A DNA stretch of 64,000 nucleotides, taken from contig OU862913.1 of assembly GCA_917880885.1 (NCBI GenBank), positions 5,704,001-5,768,000 on the forward strand, read 5' to 3'. The number at the start of each line of letters is the position of its first letter. The first letter of the stretch is position 1. Shown here piece by piece: positions 42,986-53,057 of the stretch. The notes under the pieces were generated by a model. It worked only from the letters and a program-made list of their open reading frames with translations. It ran no database searches and was not told the origin of the DNA. The translations under genes were made by a program, and so were the position numbers. The DNA comes from Limnephilus marmoratus. Its lineage: Eukaryota; Arthropoda; Insecta; Trichoptera; Limnephilidae.

Positions 42986-43677
42986 TTAACCCCTCCGCAA
43001 CGTAAGCAGATATAAGCGTTAAAAATAGGACAGCAGTCAAGTACAATAAGCGTGTTTACACGTCAGCGCGTGTGTTTCCATAGAAATCGTTATAACTCCG
43101 TTATTGTTTTAGATACATCCCTAAAACAAAAAGTCAAAGATCGATAGTAGATCAAGCTGCACATTTCTATCAAGTTGTCTATGGAAATACATAACAGGAA
43201 TCAGCTGTCATTCGTGTAGTTGACAAAAATATTTACCCGCGCAAATTTGCTACTGGCAGCTCCACCGCACTCCACATTTTAAATTTTTATTGAATATTTT
43301 TATACAAAATGATAAAAAAATAAGGTGAGAAAAGGGTTTATTACACATATATATAATAGAATAAGTATTGTTGTTTACATAATCTGTGATTTTAGTACCG
43401 TTTTCACATAAAAACATCACCTGAGTCATTTTTACCTATTTTTAATGTTTGCGTTCTAAATTTTAATATTTACAAATGCTAATATTTATTTGTAATATAA
43501 TAATTTGAAAGCCTATTTTGTAACCTTTCTAAAACAGTTTTTACTATTCGGCTACGTTCAGAAATATTTCATTTATAGATCTTTAATTGTGAAGTGGTAA
43601 TAACTAAAAGTTTGTGTAAAATGTCATTTCGTTTAAGACACCAAAAGCTAATATTCTCGAAAATTCGGAGGGGTTAA
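42986..43677. mobile_element. piggyBac-type MITE in the BEL RT
   Basis: TTAA at 42986-42989 and 43674-43677 flanks ends CCCCTCCG and CGGAGGGG (outer 8 bp perfect). The 684-bp interior has no coding capacity. Removing it and one TTAA restores RT phase across the site, which proves the insertion boundaries. Confidence 0.9.
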
Positions 43678-45449
43678 GCAAATGTATTTACGTATAATGG
43701 TAATGGAAAGCCATTGTAAATATCAAAAAATTCTTTATAGATTTCACGAAGATGAAGAAATTGGAGTTTATCAATTTAATTCGCTAGCTTTTGGGTTAAA
43801 TTGTTCACCGTTCCTTGCGATGCGAACTTTAAGAAAGCTAGCGAGCGATGAAAGAAATCGTCACCCGAAAGCCGCAGAAGTTGCAATTAATGATTTATAT
43901 ATGGACGATTTTGTATATTCTGTAAATACATAAGTGAAGCCGTCACTTTGTCTAAAGAATTAATGGCGATTTTCAAGTCTGGAGGATTTGAATTAGTTAA
44001 ATGGTCGAGTAAATCTACTTATTTGCTCGCTCAATTACCAGAGTCGCACCGTGCAATGATGGATTTCTCGGATAATTGTAGCATTTTTAGGACTAAAATG
44101 GGATCCGATATCTGATTGTTTTCGTTTTATGATATGTTCCACGGAGGAGAAAACTATATGTAAAAGATCAATTCTTTCCACAATAGCACGTTTATTTGAT
44201 GTATTAGGTTTGGTTGCTCCGGTAATTTTATATGCCAAATTACTTTTACAAGAGAAAGGTTACTTTACAGAAAGCTTTACAAAGCTTTTACAGGATAGAG
44301 AAAGTAGGATAGGATGAAGAACTACCTCAAAGTATTGTTATTCGATATGTCAAATTTAAGGAAGAATTACCGATGCTTTCTAATTTAAATTTACCTCGAT
44401 ATCTGGGAGTAAAAGAGGACTGCACGATAAATATTATCGCTTTTGCAGACGCGAGTACGAAAGCATATGGGTGCGTAGTATATCTTCATGTCACAGATAA
44501 GAGTGGCAACGCTACTATGAATTTGATATGTTCGAAATCCAAGGTAGCCCCTTTAAAAATAGTTTCGCTCGCTCGATCGGAATTATGTGCTGCGCTTATT
44601 TTATCTAGACTTGTTAGATCTATTATAGATACATATAAGAATCGCGTTTTGATAAACGATACATTTGCTTTATCAGATTCAAAAATAGCACTTTCTTGGA
44701 TTCACTCATCCCCGCACAGATGGCAAACTTTTGTAGCTAATCGAGTTAGTGAAATTCAGGAAAATTTACCTGCGAAACATTTTATCATATAGATGGAGTT
44801 ACCAATCCTAGTGATTGTTTATCACGTGGACTATTGCCCGCTCAGATAATTGATCATCCTCTTTGGTGGCACGGTCCACCCTGAGCTGCGAACCCAGTAT
44901 CCGAGTGGCCTGTCAAAAGCTTTTCTCCCTCAGCGCAGGAGGAGAATACTTTGGAATTGAAAAAGTCGCATACGTTCACGATAATGTCAATAGAGAATAA
45001 TTCTCCAATATATAATCTTGCTTTAAAAATTTCTTCATGGCCAAAACTGCTAAGAATTGTATATATTTTACGATTTACGCGGAAGTTATCGTGTTCAACA
45101 GTTATAAATTCCACGGAATTAAATATTGCTGAAATAAATGTATTAAAAGCTCTACAGTTAAAAGTATTTTTATGCTGATATACAATTAATACAGAAGAAA
45201 AAATTATGTTCATCTTCGATTCGAAAATTAAACCCGTTCGTCGAACATAATGGATTGTTATGTATAGGTGGTAGATTAACAAACGCGAATATACCTTATG
45301 AAAACAAACATCCAGTACATCTGCCAAGACAGGATCATATTGTTGATATAATTATAGATTTTTACCATCGTGTGAATTGTCATACAGGTGCTCATCTCCT
45401 TATGTCTATAATTAGACAGATGTTTTTGCGTTTTGCGTTTGCGTATTAG
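43678..45449 (+). pseudogene. BEL RT, RNase H and integrase N-terminus, frameshifted
   Basis: After the MITE, RT continues KQMYLRIMV ... FNSLAFGLNCSPFLAMRTL ... INDLYMDDF (YMDD catalytic box). A frameshift at about 43930 and another near 44100 follow, with ARLFDVLGLVAPVILYAKLL recognisable after them. RNase H (44373-44790) has IIAFADASTKAYGC, LARSELCAALIL and LSDSKIALSWI, then a frameshift near 44790. The integrase zinc-binding region (CIGGRLTNANIPYENKHPV; LPRQDHI) ends at 45449, where the gypsy element enters. Several small lesions make it non-functional. Confidence 0.85.
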
Positions 45450-45459
45450 GGAAGAAACC

Positions 45460-45836
45460 TGTGGGAAATCGTCATCCACGAATGAGGAACAACAGGTGAG
45501 AAATGAAAGATAATGTTCGAATAGATATTTATTGGGTTCTGAGGCGGAGCTCAAAGAACACAAGTCATACATAGCAAACACATATAAAAGGTACAATGAA
45601 AGTTGATTGAGAGACGCGAGAGCGGTCGGTTTAATGCGGTTATCGGTAGAGCGTTCGGCGGGGATCTGTCGATCGCCGCACGGCCTTTCTCGAAGCTTCT
45701 CCAATCTTCGTTTTCTTTTCTGCCGCGCTTGGCAGCACCGGCGATGTGGTGTGACACTGGTGACGTGGAGTGACGTCACGGGGTTCCTGCCGTGTGCAGA
45801 GCTGTCGCCAAGGTACAGGGCAGGGGTGTCGCCACA
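45460..45836 (-). repeat. Gypsy 3' LTR
   Basis: On the minus strand it begins TGTGGCGACACC and ends GATTTCCCACA. The purine tract CTAAGGGGGGG sits immediately upstream at about 45839-45853. It is nearly identical to the other LTR. Confidence 0.95.
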
Positions 45837-45934
45837 GTACCCCCCCCTTAGCGGCTGAGTTTAACCTCCACTCAGGTGCGATAGTCGTATCGGTGGCGCA
45901 GATTGTGTTTGTACGATGTATGCTTCACTGCAGC

Positions 45935-46460
45935 CTATTGTTGGTTCGGCGCCGGATTGATCGCAACTCCTTCTCTCAATAATTGCCTCCTGATCCGATC
46001 CCGGCACCATTTCCATGCGACGAACGCCAGTCCGGCGGCTACGGTCGTGCACAGTATGACCAGCGTGGATAATGAAAACGAAAAATGCTGTGCGGTTGTA
46101 TCTCCATCTTGGCCCTTGGGTGACGTAAATTTCTTCTTTAGTTTGCTGCGACCCCATTGCTGCGTGCGTTTAGACTGAAGGTGATGGCGTCGCGGCTTGT
46201 ACAAATACCAAAAAAAATAATCAGCATTTTAACTGACTGAAGCAATTTCGGCTCGTATTTTGTAGAATCAGCGGCATGTGTAGGTATAAAAAAAATTTGT
46301 CGATTGAATTTCCAAGAATGTCCGGCGCGATGTGCTGCATTGCTTGCGTAGGCGGAATTATCTGTTCTGCAATTAACGCTTTATTGTTTATCAGGCAAAT
46401 GAGCCATCGTTGTGCTGATTGAAGTCCATTGTTCTCCGGAATGTTAACGTTTCAAATTCA
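45935..46460 (-). pseudogene. Env-like remnant with transmembrane segment
   Basis: Between the truncated integrase and the 3' LTR the minus strand holds an open stretch from about 46460 (starting near IPENNGLQSAQ) to a stop near 46227. A second frame (46204-45935) follows, with the hydrophobic segment STLVILCTTVAAGLAFVAW and a basic tail KWCRDRIRRQLL. Position and topology suggest the membrane-anchored end of an envelope-like gene, as in insect endogenous retroviruses. It is incomplete, with no signal peptide or cleavage site visible. Alternative: an unrelated accessory frame. Confidence 0.4.
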
Positions 46461-47675
46461 TAACAGAAGACATAACGTTGAGTGATTAGTTTGACAGTTG
46501 ACCTGATACCTGGATGAGCCAGTTGATGGACCGCATTGAATGCTGCTAGTCTAAACTTCTTTGTAACGAAGGGTCTGGCTGTTGCTGTGGAGACATCGCA
46601 GTAGAGGTCTGCATCGGTGCCAGGGATGCGCACCTTTTTGAGCTGCAGATTACATTCTCCTTGTAGGCAATTCTCTAATTCAGTATCGTTCACCTGGTCC
46701 GCTGCCAGCGCTGCATAGTCCAAAGGAGTATCGATTACATCAACTCTGGAGAGGGCATCCGCAACGATGTTGTCCTTGCCTGCGAGGTGCTGTATATCGG
46801 TTGTAAATTGGCTTATGTAGTCCAGGTGTCGGAATTGCCTCGGCGAGCATTTTTAGGCTTTCTGCTGGAAGGCAAAGGTGATAGGCTTGTGGTCGATAAA
46901 AATGGTAAATGTCCTACCTTCTACCATATGTTTGAAGTGTTTCACAGCGAGGTAGATAGCCAGAAGTTCCCTGTCGTACGCTCCATATTTTCGTTCGGCT
47001 GGACTGAATTTCTTGGAGAAAAACCCTAGCGGTTCCCAGCTTCCGTTGATGAAGTGCTGGAGTGCAGCGCCGGCTGTGGTGTCGGAAGCGTTGCTGACGA
47101 TGGACAGAGGAGCCTCACACTTCGGGTGGGCGAGTAAAGTTGCCTGGGCAAGGGCTTCTTTGCATTTGTCAAAGGCTTTTATGGATTCTGGTGTCCAGGG
47201 TATGGGCTGCTTGCCTTTTCGGTTACCTTGTAGGAACTCGTTGAGTGGTGCCTGGATCTCTGCGGCGTTGGGTAAGAACCTTCTGTAAAAGTTAAGTGCT
47301 CCCAGGAAGCGGCGGAGATCCTTGATCGTTTCGGGTCGACTGTAGCTCCTGATGGCTTCCACCTTTTCGGGAAGGGGTATAGTGCCTTTACTGGACACCA
47401 GGTATCCCAGGAATCTGACCTCGCTTGCACCAAAGCGGCATTTTGCGACGTTGATGACCACATCGTACTCCTGCAAGCGCTGGAACAATTTTTCTAGGTG
47501 GGCCATGTGTTCCTCTTCTGATGATGAAGCGATGAGGAGGTCATCGATATAGGCATAACAGAAGTCGAGTCCACGTGTGACTTCCTCGATGAACCGCTGG
47601 AAGGTTTGAGCTGCGTTGCGGAGGCCGAAGGACATCATCGGAAATTCGAACAGACCGAACGGTGTGGATATTGCT
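46391..47675 (-). pseudogene. Gypsy RT second half, RNase H, integrase N-terminus
   Basis: After the insertion RT resumes STPFGLFEFPMMSFGLRNA, AYIDDLLIASSS (YIDD catalytic box) and FLGYLVSSKG. The thumb FLGALNFYRRFLPNAAEIQ and RNase H (LSIVSNASDTTAGAAL, FTIFIDHKPITFAF) follow. A TAA at 46853-46855 interrupts a frame that otherwise continues KCSPRQFRHLDYI, KDNIVADALSR and integrase LAHPGIRSTVKLITQRY. There the recognisable integrase stops. The catalytic core is deleted and the next sequence is the env-like remnant. Confidence 0.88.
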
Positions 47676-48235
47676 TTTATATACAAATTGTTTTTATTCA
47701 TTTGCTGCATCCTTTTCGAGTCACATTCTTTTTGAGTTTCTTTACCCGCTCGTAAAGTTGAGGGATACGTCACTCACGTTAATTATAATTATTTTTTGTA
47801 ATCATGTTTAAACATCCACTTTAATTATAATATGGATTTTGTCATCACACTTGAAGCTGGTCTCGATTCTCAATCACTTTTTGCAAGCGATTCACATGTC
47901 CAAACATTTATCTATTGTTAAACAAGCATTCGATACTAAATCTGTACTTTAAGACATTGTTTTTTTTCTCTTCGCTTATTCTTTTTTTTTATGTGTTCAA
48001 AATTGTAGTTATTAACTAAAGCTTCTACGAGGAATCTAATCGTAACACTTGTTTCATTCAATAAATAATATGTTTATATAATTTATCAATGTAATATGAA
48101 ATCATGATATGAACTAAATTTGTCAATTTGACTGGCCTAAAACAGGATCCATTCCTAGTTGGCTAGTCAAAGTTTCCACATATGTTTCATTGTATAATTT
48201 TATGCGAAATAAATATTATTATTATTATTATTATT
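47676..48235 (+). mobile_element. Non-LTR retroposon fragment with (ATT)n tail
   Basis: The 560-bp insert in gypsy RT is flanked by ATTGCT (47670-47675 and 48236-48241), a 6-bp target duplication. It ends GCGAAATAAATATT(ATT)n, a microsatellite tail typical of some LINE/SINE families. No RT motif remains and the family is unknown. Confidence 0.8.
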
Positions 48236-49100
48236 ATTGCTGTCTTCGGGATGTCTTCTTGTGCCACTGGGATTTGGTTGTATGCCCGCACGAGGTCGAT
48301 GGTGGAGAATACTCGAGTGCCTCTCAATGACTGGGCGAAATCCTGGATGTGGCGAACAGGGTAGCGATCTGGAATAGTCCTGGCGTTAAGGCTTCGATAG
48401 TCTCCACACGGTCGCCATTGGTCGTCTTTTTTGGGCACCATATGTAGCGGAGATGCCCAACAGCTCTCGGAGGGACGAGCTATTCCAAGGCGGACCATGG
48501 TTTCGAACTCCTGTTTGGCTAACTTTAACCTGTCAGGGGCGAGGCGGCATGGTCGTTCGTTAATCGGGGGTCCTGGAGTGGTCCTGATGTGATGTTTGGT
48601 CTCGTGACGAACTTCCTTCCTGGCGCCGTCCGGACGCGTGAGGTCGGGGAATCGTCGCAAAAGGGTGTGGAAAGGTGACGTACCTGTGACAGTCTTTATG
48701 GAAGCAGTGTTGTCGTTACTTTTTGTCCCTGTCGACGTTAGGTTAGACACCTGATCCAGAAGTCGTCCTCTGCGGACATCGACTAGCAGGTTGAATTTTG
48801 CCAAGAAATCCGCTCCGATGATAGGTTTGGAGACATCAGCGATGACAAAGCTCCAGGTAAAATCGCGTCTGAGGCCCAAGTTGAGAGTGAGTGTCAGGTT
48901 ACCATATGTTGCGATGGTGGTGCCATTAGCGGCTGCCAGCTCGTACGACTGCTTGGGAGGTCGTCCTCATACCAAGCTCCGGGGGTACACGCATAGGTCC
49001 GCGCCCGTATCTACGAGGAATTGTGTGCGGGTTTCCCGGTCCATAACAAATAGGCGACTTAACTTTGAAGGGCCGCTGGTACTGGTCGTCATCAGTTTGA
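48236..49100 (-). pseudogene. Gypsy protease and RT first half
   Basis: Protease has FLVDTGADLCVYP (active-site DTG) and [16 protein letters not shown]. An in-frame TGA at 48967-48969 falls just after PRSLV. RT begins [17 protein letters not shown], then [32 protein letters not shown] and [16 protein letters not shown] (first catalytic Asp). It ends PKTAI at the ATTGCT duplication of the inserted fragment. Confidence 0.9.
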
Positions 49101-49979
49101 GCCCCAAGCGTTTCCCTGCGCGACGTTGCAGGGTTCTCTACATTTTTGGGCGTTGGTCCCGAATGTTGTATGGTACCAACACGTATCCGCTGGTTGCGTA
49201 CCCCTGGCTCGACTGCGGTTACGGGAACGTTGGTCTCGCCAACGAGGGCTGGTACTCCTGGATTGCCGTTCTTTGGAGCGCAACGCCGATATTTCTCGTC
49301 GTAGGGTGGTCAGTTCTTCCTGGAGTGACCCCATCATCTTCTCCATCTTGATAATCAGACAGTCTTCAATATTTTCACCGGCAACTGCATTAATCCCTGG
49401 TCTGCCGGCGTAGTCGTCGATTGCGTCCGCGAGGTTCGCCACCTTGTCCAGCGAGGCTTCCTGCTGTGTGGCCAGAACCACTTGCATGCTCCGAGGGAGT
49501 CTGCCCATCGATAAGGTCTTCAGCACCTCATCGGGCACAGCGCTGCCCGCGAGGGTGCGTAGATGACGGAGGAACTGGGAAGGTTTTCGGTCTCCCCGCT
49601 CCTCGTGCTCCAGGAGTCGCCTTGTTTTCTGCTCCTGAGTAGAGCTGAGACGCCTTGTTAGTTCGCTCTTTAGAAGGGCGTAGGCGCCAACCTCTGGGGG
49701 CTTTACGATGATGTCCCGGACCTCCTGAGCGTACGTGGGATCCAGGGCCCCAAGGATGAATCCAAATTTCGTGGCATCCACGTTCACCTTTGCAGCCTCG
49801 AAGCTGCGTTCCACCATGGCAAACCATAGTTCCGGATCGTTCGGACAAAATGGCGGGATGCGAACGGCCACGCGGTCGACCGCCGGCGTGGTGAACGTGG
49901 CGTTGTTTGGTATTTCGTCAGCCGGCACTTGATTGCGTGATGCGTCGTCTTGTTGCGCCATTTTTTTCACAAAATTCAC
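49092..49979 (-). CDS. Gypsy Gag
   Basis: 295 codons, open from MNFVKKMAQQDDASRNQ. The capsid-like domain contains RIPPFCPNDPELWFAMVERSF, a common insect gypsy Gag motif, and FGFILGALDPTYAQEV. A basic Arg/Ser-rich stretch and a degenerate zinc knuckle (CWYHTTFGTNAQKCREPC) follow. The stop at 49092 is overlapped by the protease frame in the -1 phase, so Gag-Pol would be made by -1 frameshifting. This is the only intact gene of the element. Confidence 0.88.
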   Translation of the reverse strand: MNFVKKMAQQDDASRNQVPADEIPNNATFTTPAVDRVAVRIPPFCPNDPELWFAMVERSFEAAKVNVDATKFGFILGALDPTYAQEVRDIIVKPPEVGAYALLKSELTRRLSSTQEQKTRRLLEHEERGDRKPSQFLRHLRTLAGSAVPDEVLKTLSMGRLPRSMQVVLATQQEASLDKVANLADAIDDYAGRPGINAVAGENIEDCLIIKMEKMMGSLQEELTTLRREISALRSKERQSRSTSPRWRDQRSRNRSRARGTQPADTCWYHTTFGTNAQKCREPCNVAQGNAWGSN

Positions 49980-50132
49980 TTATTTGGTAATGTAAATATT
50001 CGTCTGAGGCTCCCGGCGCAGTGAACGTCTCTTAAGGGCACTTCGGCAATGCGTCGGGAGGAAAGTTCAGAAAATTACACTTTTTCACTCACTCGTTTGC
50101 GTGTTCAGAATTCACTTTTCGCGGGTCACCAA

Positions 50133-50509
50133 TGTGGGAAATCGTCATCCACGAATGAGGAACAACAGGTGAGGAATGAAAGATAATGTTCGAATAGATA
50201 TTTATTGGGTTCTGAGGCGGAGCTCAAAGAACACAAGTCATACATAGCAAACACATATAAAAGGTACAATGAAAGTTGATTGAGAGACGCGAGAGCGGTC
50301 GGTTTAATGCGGTTATCGGTAGAGCGTTCGGCGGGGATCTGTCGATCGCCGCACGGCCTTTCTCGAAGCTTCTCCAATCTTCGTTTTCTTTTCTGCCGCG
50401 CTTGGCAGCACCGGCGATGTGGCGTGACACTGGTGACGTGGAGTGACGTCACGGGGTTCCTGCCGTGTGCAGGGCTGTGGCCAAGGTACAGGGCACGGGT
50501 GTCGCCACA
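50133..50509 (-). repeat. Gypsy 5' LTR with adjacent primer-binding site
   Basis: The same 377-bp sequence. Directly downstream on the minus strand lies TTGGTGACCCGCGA (about 50119-50132), a tRNA-type primer-binding site starting TGG after one spacer T. It holds the promoter, but no TATA box was singled out. Confidence 0.93.
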
Positions 50510-51530
50510 AACCTAATACGCAAACAAGTACATGCGTGTAATTTCTGTTTTAAAACCGCACCTTCTAATATTATACCGCCAATGGCTGATTTACCTACAG
50601 CTAGAGTTCAAGAAGCAAAAGCATTTACACATACTGGTGTAGATTTTGCCGGACCGATAAATATAAACCTTTCTAGGCGTCGTCGAGTAAAAATTCAAAA
50701 GGCATATATATGTCTATTTATTTGTTTAACGACGAAGGCTATACATATAGAATTGGTATCAGATCTAAGCACGGACAATTTTTTAAACGCATTTAAACGT
50801 TTTCTATCCAGACGCGGACCCGTTTCGTGTATGTATAGTGACAATGCGACAAACTTCATAGGCGCGAAGAATTGTCTTGATGACTTATATACATTTTTGG
50901 AGGCAAATTCAACTAATGAAGTCCTTCGCAATGAATTTAACATTCGGAGAATTGAGTGGAGGACGATTCCACCTCGCGCTCCTCACGGAGGATTATGGGA
51001 ATCAAATATTAAATCCATTAAATCGCATCTGTACAGGGTTGTGGGTACTCAACTTTTATGTTATGAAGAGCTTCTCACAGTTCTGACACAAATAGAGGCT
51101 TTACCTAATTCACGGCCGTTATGTTTATTAAGCGGTTGTCATTATCCAGAAGCTCTTACTCCGGCTCATTTTCTAATGTCTACTCCGATTCAGCATTTGC
51201 CCGCTTATGATATGTAAGGAACGCATTAGTCTGCTGAAAAGGAAAGAGCTTTTGGACCACCTCGTTCAATCTTATTGGAAGAAGTGGCATATAGAGTATC
51301 TTCACTCTCTGCAGATGAGACAAAAATGGAATAGTCCCGCGAATAACATTCTTGTAGGTACTATAGTATTGGTGCATCAAGAAGATGCGTCTCCACTTAA
51401 TTGGCCGGTGGAAGTTGTTGAGGAAATATTTCCGGGTAAAGACGGAGTGGTTCGTGTGGCACTCGTAAGAACCCCTTCTGGGAACTTTAAACGACCAGTC
51501 GTGAAATTGTGTCCCCTGCCTACGCAATAA
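50510..51530 (+). pseudogene. BEL integrase core and C-terminal domain
   Basis: After the gypsy element the BEL frame resumes with KQVHACNFCFKTAPSN. FTHTGVDFAGPI and MYSDNATNFIGA supply two catalytic Asp residues, and APHGGLWESNIKSIK the Glu. A break at about 51215 shifts the frame. It continues RKELLDHLVQSYWKKWH and ILVGTIVLVHQEDASPLNWP to FKRPVVKLCPLPTQ (stop at 51530), the DUF5641-like end of Pao polyproteins. Confidence 0.85.
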
Positions 51531-51700
51531 TAATTATTTTTCTTTATCTCTATTTATTTCTTTTATTTTTTTTTATTTTTTAACTATGTAATATCAATCG
51601 CTTATATATATAATTTTAACATTTTTATTTTTCACTATAATTCTTTACTTTATTTTGAAAGTACCTTCAGTTTCGGTGGGTACTTCCAAGGCCGGGAGAA

Positions 51701-51951
51701 TGTTCGCGCATTATTAATATGGGATTGATAGGGTATTGCATTCGCAGACTTGGTGGGTAGATATGTCAAAATCCTGAATTTATCCCACCTACCTAATATT
51801 TCCTTCCAAAATGTCAACATAAAAATTGTTGCAAGAAATACTCAACTTTGGAGAGGTGACAGTGTGATTTGCTGCTCAGAACAAAATAACATCTCAGACA
51901 GGGCGCATGTATTTTAACCTCTTGTTATAAGAATATTGCTAATTTTAAACA
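51701..51951 (+). repeat. BEL 3' LTR
   Basis: It starts TGTTCGCGCATT just after a purine-rich tract (AAGGCCGGGAGAA, 51688-51700) and probably ends TTTTAAACA. Confidence 0.88.
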
Positions 51952-52819
51952 GTGAGAAGTGAACACCAAAACTGGAAATCAGCGAGGCCTCATATCCACT
52001 GGAGCGACCATGTCGAATAATTCGACATTTTGTTTTCTTCTAGGATTGCCCACGTCGAATAATTCGACGTTTATGACGTACCACTCGTAAAAAATTAAAA
52101 ACTATTTAATTATTTACCAGTCCCTGGCCAATATTTATTCCGTTGGAAAGCTGGGAATATTGTCTCTCATCTATGGCAACACTATTGCTTAAAGATGCTT
52201 CTGGAAAAAGTATTTCGCGCTTAAAAACTGACAGTTTAGTCACCTCCGACGCAAGACTGTTTGACAGGCCGGATAAATTTACACGTGTTTTAAAATGCCG
52301 TAAGTGATTGTGTTTTTGCATTTTAACACCAAACAGTTATCACAATTCAATTATCCATGTATTATCCATGTGGTTAACGTGTTTTCAAGTGTTCAAACTG
52401 AGAATTTAGTGACTTTTAACATGTTTTACGTAAATCGAATTTAAAATCTAAATTTCATCCGATTTTTGTGTTTATTTTTACAATTATGGACCTACTTACT
52501 TGACGTGTGCATTCGAACTATAGTTTATCAATTAGAAGAATTCTTAACAAAGATATACATCTAAATTTCAATTAGCTTTGAAAAGTTTTAATCTAGAATA
52601 TGACAACTAAAGCTAGCTGTCAGGTGCAAATTTTGTGACAAAGGAAATGGCGAATCTCGGCAAAATAATTGCAAATATTGTAAAAGGTTAGTACTACGTA
52701 TTCTTATGATATATATATATTGATATATTATATAATCACCCGTATTACCCACAGTAAACACGTATTTTTTTCGTTCCAAGTATAATACCAATAAACATCA
52801 GTAATAAACTCTTTTTAGT
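51952..52819. other. Intergenic DNA between BEL and LINE-B
   Basis: No gene was recognised. It contains the twin palindromes listed separately. A 71-codon minus-strand frame at 52106-52321 is unsupported. Confidence 0.4.
52011..52070. other. Twin TCGAATAATTCGA palindromes
   Basis: TGTCGAATAATTCGACA (52011-52027) and ACGTCGAATAATTCGACGT (52052-52070) share the perfect core GTCGAAT-A-ATTCGAC, centred 42 bp apart. They could be paired protein-binding sites or a duplicated hairpin; function unknown. Confidence 0.6.
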
Positions 52820-53057
52820 TATTTTGTCTACTAGACTAGTATCTACGGTGTACGGCAGTACTCGAGTGTGTGAAAAGTTTTAGTGCCAAGACGAACAACT
52901 GGTAAATAAATCGAAATAAAAAATAGAAATAAATAATTATCACAATAATTTCAATCTGTCAACAGCGAGCGATAATTTCACACACACACGCTCTTACCGA
53001 AGTGCAATACATCCGAATCTGATAATTCACAAGTAGTAATTAAACAAATACAGCAAC

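Larger units (their letters stand above)
45460..50509 (-). mobile_element. Ty3/gypsy LTR element inserted in BEL integrase
   Basis: Two 377-bp LTRs (45460-45836, 50133-50509) are flanked by the 4-bp target duplication AACC (45456-45459, 50510-50513), typical of Ty3/gypsy. On the minus strand the order is LTR, primer-binding site, gag, protease, RT, RNase H, integrase N-terminus, env-like remnant, polypurine tract (AAGGGGGGG), LTR. The integrase core is deleted and a 560-bp non-LTR fragment sits in RT. GC content is clearly higher than the surroundings. Confidence 0.95.
41319..51951 (+). mobile_element. BEL/Pao LTR retrotransposon, nested host element
   Basis: LTRs lie at 41319-41565 and 51701-51951, with Pao-type zinc knuckle, protease, RT, RNase H and integrase in between. 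The gag N-terminus is deleted, so the left LTR abuts the knuckle region. The element is cut by a TTAA-flanked MITE (42990-43673) in RT and by a Ty3/gypsy element (45460-50509) in integrase. The two LTRs differ at only a few positions, so insertion was fairly recent. A target duplication was not found, consistent with the left LTR end being eroded. Confidence 0.92.

Noticed and set aside
45607..45858. Frames around 45551-45858 and 50224-50516
   Set aside because: They lie in the two copies of the gypsy LTR, which is non-coding; identical frames in both LTRs reflect the repeat.
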